From NCBI GenBank assembly GCA_022702705.1, contig CM040432.1, positions 43,612,540 to 43,676,539 of the forward strand: a stretch of 64,000 bases of DNA, given 5' to 3'. Below the pieces are notes generated by a model that was not told the origin of the DNA, did no database searches, and saw nothing but the letters and a program-made list of their open reading frames with translations. Made by a program: the position numbers and the translations under genes. Every line of letters starts with the position of its first letter. Within the stretch, counting starts at the first letter, position 1. This document shows, one piece after another, positions 48,119 to 59,445 of the stretch. Origin of the DNA: Papilionanthe hookeriana x Papilionanthe teres. Its lineage: Eukaryota; Streptophyta; Magnoliopsida; Asparagales; Orchidaceae.

Positions 48119-48497
48119 ACTATGTTCAACTCCGTTTCGCCTAAACGTTAAATTTCAAAATTTCGTTCTCCAAGATAGGTATACTATACTGGTAAGAGTA
48201 ATTTAGACTCAACAACTCACATTGTAAGCTATCATAATGAAGGTTAACTTGATCTCCTTTTTACTCATATTCAAAATAGAGTGATCCAATTTTTAAATTT
48301 ACATACTTTAAAATAATTTTCGACTTAAGTCAATAAAGACTTATAAGCATCAAATTTTTCTAAAGTAATATAAAATTAATCAAGATCGAGGCATAACCTT
48401 ACATTAAAACACAAAAACACTCAAAACAAAAGAGAAATATGGGTTGCCTCCCACAAAGCGCTTCGTTTAATGTCGTTAGCCCGACTTAAGTAAATCT
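48119..48497 (-). other. Spacer downstream of Y integrase
   Basis: AT-rich; no gene seen. Confidence 0.6.
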
Positions 48498-49560
48498 TTA
48501 ATCAGGTTGATTCAATTTATAAGCCTCTTTATAAATCTTTTTAATGTCTCCCAAATAAGGCTTCAATCTTAATCCATTTACTTTAAAAATTTTTCCTATT
48601 TTGGGATCTTTAATATCCACAGCTCCATAATGGTATACTTTCTCAACTATAAAGGGTCTAATCCATTTAGATCTTAATTTTTCAGGAAAAAGTTTTAAAT
48701 GAGAATTAAATAGTAATACTTCTTGTCCAGGTTCAAAAATATTTCCTGAAATTTTCTTGTCATGTAATATCTTCATTTTCTCTTTATAAATCTTCGCATT
48801 TTCATATGCTTCATTTCTTATTTATTCCATCTCATTTAATTGCAACAATCTCTCTTCTCTAAAATTCTTTTAATTTCTCTATTTGATACTTCAGCCATTC
48901 CACTTGTTTGTGGGTGATAAGCAATTGCTATTCTATGCTTGATTCCAAATTTTTGTAGTAATAATTGAATTCTTATATTCCTAAAATGACTTCCACCATC
49001 CGTGATAATTACCTTAGGCATTCCAAATCTTGAAAATATCACTTTCTTTAAAAAATTAGAAACACTTTTGGAATCACAGTTTGGTAAAGCAACAGCTTCA
49101 ATCCATTTTGAAACATAATCAACTACTAATAAAATATGAATTTTTCCAAATTATGGAACAAATGGTCCCACAAAGTCTAAACCCCATATATCAAAAATTT
49201 CAACTTACAATATATAGTTTAAAGGCATTTCATTCTTCCTAGATATATTTCCCATCCTTTGACATCGATCACATGTTTTCACATAATGTCTCACATCATT
49301 AAATAAGGTAGGCCAATAAAATCAAGAATTTAAAATTTTAAATGCAGTTTTATCTATGCCAAAGTGTCCTCCAAAATCGAATCATGACATTTTTGAATAA
49401 TAGCAAAAGTTTCTTCATAAGGTACACATCTTCGAATCATAGAATCTTTTCCAATTTTAAATAAATGAGGTTCTTGCCAGATATAAGATTTAGCATCATA
49501 TTTAAATTTCTTAATAAATTTGTTATCTAAGTCATAAGGCAAAATATTGCTAACTAAAAA
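48498..49560 (-). pseudogene. pol: Integrase of Athila element Y, internally deleted
   Basis: Minus-strand homology starts SNILPYDLDNKFIKKFKYDAK, passes CDRCQRMGNISRKNEMP (zinc domain), then WGLDFVGPFVP (first Asp 49177-49175), ITDGGSHFRN (second Asp 49000-48998) and SGMAEVSNREIKRIL (Glu 48892-48890). The last two are separated by 35 codons, the canonical D-35-E spacing. In-frame stops lie before and after the first Asp. Near 48840 the usual stretch of roughly 50-60 residues after REIKRILEK is missing, and the frame shifts into NEAYENAKIYKEKMK. The 48776-48498 frame is the C-terminal module (WIRPFIVEKVYHYGAV). Integration activity is not expected. Confidence 0.88.
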
Positions 49561-49578
49561 ATTAACAATATCAGCATA

Positions 49579-50990
49579 CTAAGGTGTTTTATATTCTTGA
49601 ATAGCATATAAAGATTCATCTGGAAATTTCTCATTTATATTTTCTTCCGAAATAATATCATTTTTAATTCTAGACAAATGATCAGCAATTTGGTTTTCGG
49701 TTCCTTTTCTATCTACTATTTGAAAATCAAATTCTTGTAGAAGTATAACCCATCTTATCGGCCTAGGTTTAGAATCCTTCTTAGATAATAGATATTTAAT
49801 AACAGAATGATCAGTATGAACTATGCATTTAGTACTAAGAAGATAAGGTCTAAATTTATCAAAGGCATATACTATAGCTAGAAGCTCTTTCTCAGTGGTA
49901 GCGTAATTTCTTTGTGTTTCAGTGAGAGTTTTACTAGCATAATAAATAATATTGAAAATTTTCTCATATTTTTGTCCTAATACAGCTCCAATTGCAAAAT
50001 CACTTGCGTCACACATTAATTCAAATGATTTCTCCCAATTAGTTGCAACAATGATAGGTGCAGATATTAATTTTTCTTTAAGAATATTAAAAGCATTAAT
50101 ACATTCTTTATGAAATTCAAATTTTGCATCTTTTTCTAATAAATGACAAAGAGGTTTAGCAATTTTAGAAAAATCCTTTATGTATCTTCTATAAAATCCA
50201 GCATGACCTAGAAAACATCTCACATCAGTAACTGTAGTAGGTGGTTGCAATTCAGCAATAAATTTTACTTTTGCTTGATCAACTTCCATCCCTTTTTGTG
50301 ATACTTTGTGACTAAGTACAATGCCTTCTGTGACCATGAATTGACATTTTTCCCACTTAAGAACTAAATTTGTTTCTTCACATCTTTTCAGAACTTTGGA
50401 AATGTTTTCCAAACAAGATTCAAAAGAAGTTCCAAAGACTGAAAAATCGTCCATGAATATTTCAATTTCTTTTTCAATCAAATCACAAAATATTGACATC
50501 ATACATCTTTGAAAAGTTGTAGGTGCATTACATAAACCAAAAGACATTCTTCTAAAAGCAAATGTTCCATAATGACTTGTAAATGTTGTCTTTTCTTGGT
50601 CCTCAGGAGCAATAAGTAATTGATGATAACCAGAATATCCATCCAGGAAACAGAAATATGAGTGTCCAGCTAGTTTATCAAGCATTTGATCCAAGAAAGG
50701 TAAAGAAAATTTATCCTTTCTAGTTTCTTTATTTAATTTCCTATAGTCAATACAGATTCGACATCCAGTAACTTGTTTTGTAGGGATAAGTTCATTTTTA
50801 TCATTAACAATGACAGTTACTCCTCCTTTCTTCGGAACACAATGAATAGGACTTACCCATCGACTATCCGAAATAGGATAAATAATACCAAGATCTAACC
50901 ATTTAATAATTTCTTTTTAACAACCTCTTTCATGATAGGATTTAATCGTCTTTGTGATTCTATAGTTGGTTTGAAATTTTCTTCCATTAA
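49579..50990 (-). CDS. pol: Reverse transcriptase and RNase H of Athila element Y
   Basis: The best-preserved frame of the window, open from about 50915 down to 49579. It shows SPIHCVPKKGGVTVI, CRICIDYRKLNKETRKD, DQMLDKLAGHSYFCFLDGYSGYHQ, FAFRRMSFGLCNAPTTFQRCM, and the catalytic FMDD at 50457-50446 within EIFMDDFSVF, the Athila form. Then come FLGHAGFYRRYIKDFSKIAKPL and RNase H with FELMCDASDFAIGAVLGQ, TEKELLAIVYAFDKFRPYL and HTDHSVIKYLL. A 1-bp loss near 50918, seen by comparison with fragment X, separates this from the upstream N-terminal RT. It normally sits inside a gag-pol polyprotein, so no own start codon is expected. Confidence 0.9.
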
Positions 50991-51004
50991 AATTCTATGC
51001 ATGC

Positions 51005-51307
51005 AAATGGAAGGGCTTATTCCTCTTATATCGCACAATAGTCCAACCAAAAGCTTTCTTATAATTCTTTAACACACCTATTAGTTTTTCTTCTTGATCC
51101 GTACTAAGTTCGAAGAAATAATAACAGTAAAGTTAACGAATTTCCAAGAAACGCATATTTTAAATGGGAAGGTAACATTTTTAATTCCAAGTCAGGGGCT
51201 TTTTCTATTGATGGTAAAAGTATATCATTTCGAGTTATGTCTAAAGTTTCCCAATTATCTTTTATAAAATAAGTCTCTTCTTCTTCCACAACTTCATCTT
51301 CATCTCG
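51005..51307 (-). other. pol: Protease-RT linker of Y
   Basis: The frame 51289-51104 reads MEEEETYFIKDNWETLDITRND and ELKMLPSHLKYAFL, the usual Athila link (LPSHLKYAFLG) just before RT. Frame breaks follow. Confidence 0.65.
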
Positions 51308-51880
51308 TTAAAAATTCAAATTTTTCTTCAAAAATGACTTTACATTTTCTCGATAATGTTTTTCAATTAAATAATCAATTATATCCATTCGATAACATTT
51401 CTCTTTATCAGGGTACTTCGTTGATTTAAGAACATTGAATTTGATTTCTTGATCATTAACTCTCATGTTTAGTTCTCCTTTTTGCACAACAATCATAGCT
51501 CGTCCGGTAGCTAGAAAAGGTCCCCCTAAAATAATAGGTATCTCTTTATCTTCTTCCATATCAAGTACTATGAAATCTACAGGGAAGATAAATTTATCCA
51601 CTTTAACAAGTACACCCTCTATAACTCCCTTATAATAAGTGATAGATCTATCAGCTAACTGAAGGTTTACAGTGGTGGGAGTAATATCTCCTAAACCTAA
51701 TCTTCAAAAGATAGAAAATGGCATGAGATTAATACTTGCTCCTAAATCACATAAAGCTTTTCCATAAAATTTTTCTCTAATAGCACAGGGTATAGTGAAA
51801 CTTCCAGGATCTTTAATCTTTTCAGGTAATTTCTTCTGAATTATTGCACTGCATTCTTCACTTAGTGCAACAGTTTCAAA
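51308..51880 (-). pseudogene. pro: Aspartic protease of Athila element Y
   Basis: Minus strand reads FTIPCAIREKFYGKALCDLGASINLMPFSIF, with the catalytic Asp codon at 51748-51746; DLGAS replaces the retroviral DTG/DSG as is usual in Athila. A stop follows SIF, then LGLGDITPTTVNLQLADRSITYYKG and the open frame 51601-51308, with FPVDFIVLDMEEDKEIPIILGGPFLATGRAMI, the second conserved protease block. Matures gag-pol. One stop in the active-site frame. Confidence 0.85.
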
Positions 51881-52085
51881 AGCTTCAAATTTCTATTTTT
51901 TGCTTAAAATATCCTTCATAAATTTTGCATAAGTTGGCATTTGTTCCAAAGCTTCAGCAAAAGGTATATTAATAGTAAGTTTCTTAAAAATTTCAAAAGA
52001 ATTTAGAAAATCGATGATCAAGTTTCGTTGTTTAAGTCTTTGAGAAAAGGTGGTGGTGGTTTTTCAACTTCCACATTAACGAGTA

Positions 52086-53531
52086 TTACACTCGATCTTC
52101 GACTAGAGAGAGAGTTTCTTTAGGGTTTTCAATCTCTTCAACCTCAATCTCTTTTTCAATTTCATTCTGCGTTCTTTCTTTTAATTCCTTTCCACTTCTA
52201 AGTTGCATGACCTTTAGCTTGTTCATGTTCTTTTCAGTTTCCTTTGGATTAATTTCAACATTACTAGGAAGTGTTCCTACATGTCCGTTATTAATTAAAG
52301 TAACAATTGCCCTCATTTGATTTTCAATATTACGAATAACAAGTATTTTGATTTTGTAATCGATTATTCATTTGTAATATTAATTCCTCTATCGATAACT
52401 TTTTCGGTTGATTATTAAATCCAGGAGGTTTAAAATTGGATTAACTTGATTATTCCAATTTCCAGTGGGATGAGATTGATTATTACCCCATTGTTGTTGT
52501 GAAATATTCCAGTTAAAATTAGGATGATTTTTCCATCCAGGATTATAATAATTTGAATAAGGATTATTTTTACTTGCAATAGCTTGTAAAGTTTCAATAG
52601 TTTAAGAATCTTCAATATTAGCAGAATTATTTGCGAAATATTAATTGCAAAACTATCTAATTTTTTAGACATTGCTGCTACTTGTGAAGCTAAAATAGAA
52701 AAGGCTTCATTAGCATGAATACTTGCCATCTTTTTAGGATTAATCCTTTCGGAAGGCCATTGAAAATTGTTATTAGTCATTTCTTCAATTAAAGTCTAAG
52801 CTTCTTCAAATGATTTAGACATTAAAGAACCTCCAGCAGCAACTTCAATAATTGATTTAAAGATCCAATTAATCCATTATAAAATGTTTGAATAATTAAC
52901 CAATCAGGTAAAGCATGATGATGACATTTTCTTAATAGTTCTTTAAATCTTTCCCAAGTTTCATATATTGTCTCCCCGTCAAATTGACTAAACGAAGTAA
53001 TATCGTTTCTTAATTTAAGCAGCTTTTAGAAGGAGGAAAATATTTAGCAAGGAATTTTTGTGCCATTTCAGCCCATGTTTTAATAGAACCAGTCGCTAAT
53101 GAGTTTAAACACATCTTTGCTTTATCTCTTAAAGAAAAAGGAAAGAGTCTAAGTCTAATAGCATCATTAGAAACATTGTTATATTTAAAGGTAGCACAAA
53201 GTTCTAAAAAACTAACAAGATGTAAATTTGGATCCTCTTTTGGTGTTCCACCAAATTGATTGTTTTGCAGCATTTGAATAATAGACGGTTTAAGTTCAAA
53301 AGAATTAACATCTATAGTTGGTATTTGAATACTACTATGAAGTTCATCAACCGTAGGGTTAGCATAATCCCTTAATGGTTTATAAACATTTTGATCATTA
53401 AGTTCAATTGGATTTTGTAAAGTAGCTATATCTTGAAATTTTTAAATTTGTTTTCCCTTTTTAATTTTTCTAATTGTTCTTTCTAATTCAGAATCTAAAG
53501 GTATTAATCCTTCAGAACCAAATCTTCGCAT
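52086..53531 (-). pseudogene. gag: Gag of Athila element Y
   Basis: Starts MRRFGSEGLIPLDSELERTIR at 53531, close to the gag start of element Z. A TAA interrupts at KKGKQI* near 53443. Then come KPLRDYANPTVDE, the core frame 53273-53010 (LHLVSFLELCATFKY, AIRLRLFPFSLRDKAKMCLNSL, SIKTWAEMAQKFLAKYFPP), a broken stretch, and 52780-52430 with NFQWPSERINPKK. NPGWKNHPNFNWN follows in another frame, and 52316-52086 with LPSNVEINPKETEKN and MQLRSGKEL, the Athila gag C-terminus. It forms the particle shell. Several stops and frameshifts. Confidence 0.88.
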
Positions 53532-53613
53532 AAAACAAGGAATAAAATAAAATTTTTTTAATATTTAATATTTTTAATAAAATATTTTTATATTTTAATA
53601 TTTTTAGAAATAT
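53532..53613 (-). other. Truncated 5' leader of Y
   Basis: AT-rich leader between Y gag and the insertion point of Z. No PBS visible. Its last five bases, AAATA (53609-53613), would be the left TSD of Z. Confidence 0.6.
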
Positions 53614-53789
53614 GATCACTGAAAATTTTATTAGGAAATTCATACCTATTTTTGATGAAATTGCACTTTAAAGAAAGGTATTTTCTTTATTTTATTGCAG
53701 GAATGGAGAATTTAGATGATAAAAGCAAAAATCATAAAAAGGAGCAAATTTTGGAGCAAAAAGGAAGAAAATAATGAAATTTGTGCTGA

Positions 53790-53965
53790 GTCGCCGACGG
53801 CGAGATCGAGCCCGCCGATGGTGAGGCTACGAGGAGACATTTCTGAAGGAATTATAACTGTCTCGCTGACAGCGAGCCCGAGCTCGCTGACAGCGAGCTA
53901 GCGCGGTTTGAAGATCTTCTAGAAACCTCGCCGACAGTGAGGTAGTTCGTCGCCGACAGCGAGCT
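53790..53965 (+). repeat. Dyad motif cluster in Z LTR
   Basis: Copies of a hairpin motif with a central A: TCGCCG-A-CGGCGA, TCGCTG-A-CAGCGA (twice, one with arms extended to AGCTCGCTG and CAGCGAGCT), CTCGCCGACAGTGAG and TCGCCGACAGCGAGC. It occupies the same LTR position as the CTGGCGCCTAGGCGCCAG motifs of Y. Confidence 0.85.
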
Positions 53966-54045
53966 AGTTCAAATGGCGCAGATACATTGAAACTGGACAC
54001 TTTTTGAAGGGATGCTTACATATCTCTTGGTCCTTTGCTCACCTC

Positions 54046-54053
54046 TATATATA
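54046..54053 (+). promoter_or_regulatory. TATA box of Z LTR
   Basis: TATATATA inside CCTCTATATATAGAGG, about 80 bp after the dyad cluster. Position matches the TATA of Y. Confidence 0.65.
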
Positions 54054-54368
54054 GAGGCCAAAATTAAGTGTTGTGTGTCTTTTAGTGTGTGTCTTTAAGG
54101 GTGTGTTCTAAGTTTGAGTCTTTAAGTTTTATAAGTGAGTCATTTTGAGTCTTCAGTGAGTATTTAGTGAGTCTTGCTCTACTGGAAGGAAGAGTAAAAG
54201 GAACTGCAAGGAGTCTGCTTGGGGATAAATCAAGATAAGTATTTGTATTTATTGTTTTTAACTTTAAATGAAATCCATGCTTAGTTTAGTTCCCATGCAT
54301 TCTGAGTAGTTTATTAGTCTTTCTCCCTGTTATGAAATTAAGTAACTGATGAACTAAAAATAGAAGTA

Positions 54369-54373
54369 CTTTT
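54369..54373. repeat. Target-site duplication of solo LTR S, left copy (CTTTT)
   Basis: Perfect match to 61805-61809. Confidence 0.85.
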
Positions 54374-56464
54374 TATCGGCATATTTTTAGGTTATGTATT
54401 TTATTTTGAAAAGGGGTCGCCTAACAAAAGTTGTCGGCGAATTTTTAATTTAGTTTAAATAAATAATTTGAAAAGTTGTATTTAATTTTGAAAATAATTT
54501 TAAATTTGAAGATTTTAAGATATGAGATGAAACTGATCTCACATCCCAAATAGTTTATAGGAACGAGCACCGCACCACAAACCGTATACCTATCCCTAAG
54601 AATAGACACACTGCTTGATGGTGGGGCTCGATTAAATAAACTAGAAGATTTGTGACATCCGTTTGGTCTGCGAACCAATTTTATAAGCCGACAAATTCCC
54701 TCGCTTAATGTGAAAGCATTAAACGGGGTTTATATTACTCAGGTTCTTTAAAATTCTCTATAAGGGCAAGCCCCTATAGTTAATTACATCTTAAGTGACG
54801 GGAATCACCTAAGAAAACTCTCGATAATAATCAATAATTCTGCTCTCAAGAATTTCAAAGTTTAAGTTTTCAAAGGATTGGATTTTGGAATTTCAATAGG
54901 GAATGGATCAAGTTTGGAACATGTTTTGTTTTGAGAATTCAAAGGAAGAAAGGTAGGAGAAATCACAGATTCGAAGTGAACTTCAGTAATTTCCCGACTA
55001 TCCTATTATTTGGCTTGAATTTCGGAAGGTCCTAATGTTTATTTAATGTTTTGATCTTGCCAGTTTTAGTTAATTAGGTCTTATATCCGTATGACATGAT
55101 CATACAAATGGCCTGGAAGATGTGAGGGTTTATGTCGTATCAGACGACTACCTCGGAATCCTAAGACCGGTTAGGGCTTAATTTGCAATGCAAATGCCTA
55201 ACAAAAGGTTGAGGATTTATGTTGCACTAGGCAACTACCTCGAAGTCCTATGGCTTTGTTATTTAATTCTAAGAAAGTTTTGCCGATGTAGATTCAAGTT
55301 TTGCCGATGACGATGGCCGTGCCGCCCACCATGCTCCGAGCTCCTTGTTGTTGCAGAGGTTTAGTTTTAGAAATCATAAATCAGGGGATGAGAAAAGTGT
55401 TTTGGTTTATAGAAAATCTTAATTTCCAAGTGTTTTCAATATTTTAATTAAAACAAATCATAAAGTTGATTATAACGACACCGGTTAAGATCCCACGTGC
55501 TCCATCCTTTCGCATCATTATTTTTATCGGATTCACTTAGTCCGGATGAATTTCGCTAAACTCAACTAAATGAGTTCCACACTTTCATTTAGACCGTGGA
55601 AATCCCGTTAGCAACACGTAGGTTACATCATCCGAGGTATTCCCGATCATCCAACAGGACGTTTTAATTTAGTTTTAATTGTAGTTTGGTGTTCTGTTTG
55701 TGATTAAATTTTGAGTTGTTCTATATTTTGAAATATTGTGGCGGTGAATTTTATCTTGTAATGACTTTTAACTTAGTTTTGGTTTCAGCTTTAGGACTAT
55801 CCTAAAGGTGTGGGTTTTCATGCAACAGCTTGTTTATCATGCAAGAAAAAGTAAGTGTGATGCAATGAAAGGAATTGCAATAATGTAAATTGCAATAAAA
55901 TAAAAGCGTACCCTGGAGGGTCTTCCCGTCATCCCAAGCCGCACTTAAAACACAATTAGGATATTTAAGCAAGTTCCTAGGTAGAGCTAAGGGAAGGGTT
56001 ATGGTTTTCTACCAAATTCCTAATCCTATAGCTAGTCATTTCCTATGACGTCTAGGTTTTGTGTTTTGGTTCGAGGACAATTTTCTTCATCAAAGAACAA
56101 TTAAGTTCAATTGTTCTTATAAATATCCTATCATATTGAGGAAGTGCTTAAGAAGAATCTTAAACATCTTTTCAATATTTCTAGGATTATTTTAAGTCCA
56201 AATGAATTCAATTGCACAAATGAATTAATCGTCCGAGGTTTAGTTAAGTTTTGTTGTTATCTTACTCATTGAACTAGGATGTTTGAATGTCCTATAAGTG
56301 AAGTAACATTTCATTTAATATTCTGTTTAGGAGTTATAACAACTAAAGCTTTCGAGGGCAAATTGGTGTTCAAATGGTTTGTGATTTAGTTTAATTTCAA
56401 TTAATGGGTTTAAATTTGGAATAATGTTCAGGTTGCTTTATATATAATTTCTTTCTGTTTTAGG

Positions 56465-56810
56465 TGATGTTATTTAATTCAATTTAATTTTAAATTTAAT
56501 TTAATTTAATTTAATTTTAATTTAGTTTAATTCAATTTAATTCAATTAATTTAATTTGATTTGATTTAATTTCCTTTAATTTAATTTAATTTGATTTAAT
56601 TTTAATTTAATTTAATTTAATTTAATTTAATTTAATTTAATTTGATTTAATTTGATTTAATTTAATTTGATTTAATTTAATTTAATTCAATTTAATTTGT
56701 TAATTTAATTTAATTTAATTTAATCTTTAATTTAATTTAATTTAATTAATCTTTAATTTAATTTAATTTTATTTAATCTTTAATTTAATTTAATTTAATT
56801 CATTTGATTT
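56465..56810 (-). repeat. (AATTT)n array in S
   Basis: Reverse-strand version of the AAATT array of the other copies. Confidence 0.9.
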
Positions 56811-59437
56811 TTTAATTTTAATTTTAATTGAAGAATTTAAAAAAGAGTTTAATAATTTAACTTTTCAATTTAATCCTTTGACATTTGAAATTTAAATTTG
56901 AGTTATCATTTTTAATTAGGAATTAAATATTATTGAGATGATTAATTTAGGGATTTTTAAATTAAAGAATAAATCTCTTCCTAACAATATCCCTATTTTA
57001 ATAATTCTAATTTTATTATTCTTCCCAAATTTAATCAATTATTTAATTAAGGTTTATTTCAATTATTTTAAATTGTTTAATGGGTTTCTACCCTTTAATT
57101 ATTTAAATTTCAATCATCCAAATCAGATTAAGATCAAATATTTTACTTGTTAATTTTATTAAACCTAAAGTTTTAATTAAGGGTTAAAATTTTAATTACC
57201 ATTTTGCCTTTTAAGCTTAATAATTTCATAACTCACTAAATTGAGCTCAAATGAACATGAAATTTTTATGTGACTTCACTAATATGTCAATAAAGACATG
57301 AGAGGAGAAAATGTGATTTTTCTGTATTTAATTTATTTATATAATTATTTTTGGTAGAAAATAGAAATTTCCAAGGAAAATTTAATAACATGATCAAGGG
57401 AAAGTTTCTGTCCTTAAGAAAATTAGGGGACATTCCTAATGACCAAAGAACCACTTGGACCAATTTTGGTGATTTTTTGAATTATATTATTTTTATTATA
57501 ATTATGTTAAGTTTTGGAGTATTAATTAATTTAAAAATAAAATAAAGGTTGAAAAATGAATTTTATATTTTTCAAAAATCTCTCTAATATCAAGGAAGTC
57601 AGAGAACCAATTTTTACAATTTTCTGATTTTTCTTTGATTTATTATAATTATTTTAGTGAAAATGCTAGAAAATACATTTTTTAATTTTAAAATTACCCT
57701 AGGGCTTTAAAATTTAATATCTCATTAAATAGACCTAAGAAAAATATGGGGTTTGTTCCTAAGTGATTAAAATTCAAAATATGACATTTTGGTGAATTTT
57801 ATTATTTTTATGATTTTTATTATTTTTTAATTATTAAAATATTAAAATAATGTTAAAAATCAACTTTTTTAGAAAATTGAAATTTTAATTTTCTTAAATT
57901 CCCCTGACATCAGAGAGGCTCTAAAACTAATTTGATGAATTTTTAAAAAGTATTTTGAAAATTATGAATTTTTAAAGTTCAAATTGACTAAATGGCTTAA
58001 TCAACCCAATTAGTAGGGCTAACCAAGTCCAATTGACCTCAAATTTTCATGGTGGGTTCCTCTGATCCTAAAGGTCAGTGGAAAATTGATTTCAAGCCAA
58101 TTTGATGTATGGTTAGCTCTAATTAATTAGGGATCTATTTTGGGTGTTTAAGCCAATTAGGGTTATTTTAAATGAACTAACTCAAAAGGAACATCACCAA
58201 ATTTTTCCTAGGGTCCTCTGGTCATAAGGAACATCACCAAATTTTCCTAGAATTTATTTCACAACATGCTAATTATTGGAATTAAAATACTCAAAACAAG
58301 TAACATAAATTTGAAAAATCAATAACTTCTCATAGGATGGCCTCGACTTTGGAAAATTCAGGGAATGTTCCCAAATTCAGTAGGCTTCAAAAGCCCTATG
58401 GTCTCATGCCATGGTGAATTTCCTATATGCATGGAGAATTAAAAGAATGCAAACAAGTAAATAAATTATAAAAAATAAAATACTTGATGAAATTAAATGA
58501 TTTCTTTTCCACATTATTCTCCTCTGTTCACTGAGTAAGAGGGTATTTTTATTTTATTTTTATGATTTTCCTACACAAAGTTATGAATTTTTGAAGTTTA
58601 GGGAATTAAATAAATAGAAAAATACCCTAATTTTCTATTTATCCACGCGGCGCCAGCTCAACCTCGGCAGCTCCGAATGCACACGCGTCGCGCTCCTATT
58701 CAACGCCGCCGCCTGAGTCAGCAGCCCGGGTCCCGCGGTTCGCGTACCATCTACTGGTCCGACACCATCTGAGCCGTCCGTCCGCGCGTGTATTAAATGG
58801 ACGGCATCCGTTCATCGTCCCCGAGCGTCCTCACCCGAGAGCCGTCCACACTAAATCCCTAATATCTCACTCGATACTCTATGGATTTTCATGTTCTTAT
58901 GCTCTATGGATTCGTCTTGAGAAGACGAACACATCCATACGGTTTATGTGGGATGAAATTTACTCAATAAAAATGGAGAATGTTCAGAAGCTCGGGAAGA
59001 AGAGTGAGGCCATACCTTTGCTCGCAGAAGTGTGGCTTCGATCCGAGGGTTGTTTCACCTTCGATTGGATCCCGGCAAGCTCCGGATGAAGTCTCCTGGT
59101 CCAGTGAATTGTCTAGGTAGGATTTCGACCACGCCCGATCACAAAGCTTGGAGGCCGGAGCAACCGGGTGGTCCGGAGATGGGGCTTTTGTCGGTGGACA
59201 CCTTCTCTTGGTCCGGTGAAGGTGTAGAACCAATCAATTTGGGGATTGGCTCACTGTGGAGAAGTGTCCTGGTTTTGGGCTTGGATTTCAACTCTGAAAT
59301 TGAGCTCACAGAGAGGAAATGGCAGGGGGATTTCAGTGGGGATCAAATTCTCTATGTATGGGGAGTAGTCTGGAACAATTTTGGCAGAGTTTCCTTAAGG
59401 TTTGTTTTAGCACCTCTCATGGCCGAGAGGGGTGGTG

Positions 59438-59445
59438 TTTAAATA
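59438..59445 (-). promoter_or_regulatory. TATA-like box of S
   Basis: TATTTAAA on the minus strand in the conserved context. A solo LTR keeps this candidate promoter, pointing toward 54374. Confidence 0.5.

Larger units (their letters stand above)
42543..53613 (-). mobile_element. Y: reverse-strand Athila-type element (5' end not in window)
   Basis: Read on the minus strand: gag (53531-52086), protease, RT/RNase H, integrase, a post-pol ORF, polypurine tract and 3' LTR (44269-42543). The DLGASINLMP protease site, FMDD RT, LPSNVEINPK...MQLRSGK gag end and post-pol ORF identify the Athila lineage. It is inserted in R2. No PBS or 5' LTR appears upstream of gag because element Z begins at 53614; those parts should lie beyond Z. 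Several frames are broken. Confidence 0.9.
53614..54373 (+). repeat. Z: 5' LTR of Athila element, left part
   Basis: Starts TGATCACTGAAAATTT, like the Y LTR start (TGATCCATGAAG), and shares GAAAGGTATTTT and GGAGCAAA phrases. Contains the dyad cluster at 53790-53965 and TATATATA at 54046-54053. It is cut at 54373 by solo LTR S and resumes at 61805. Confidence 0.85.
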
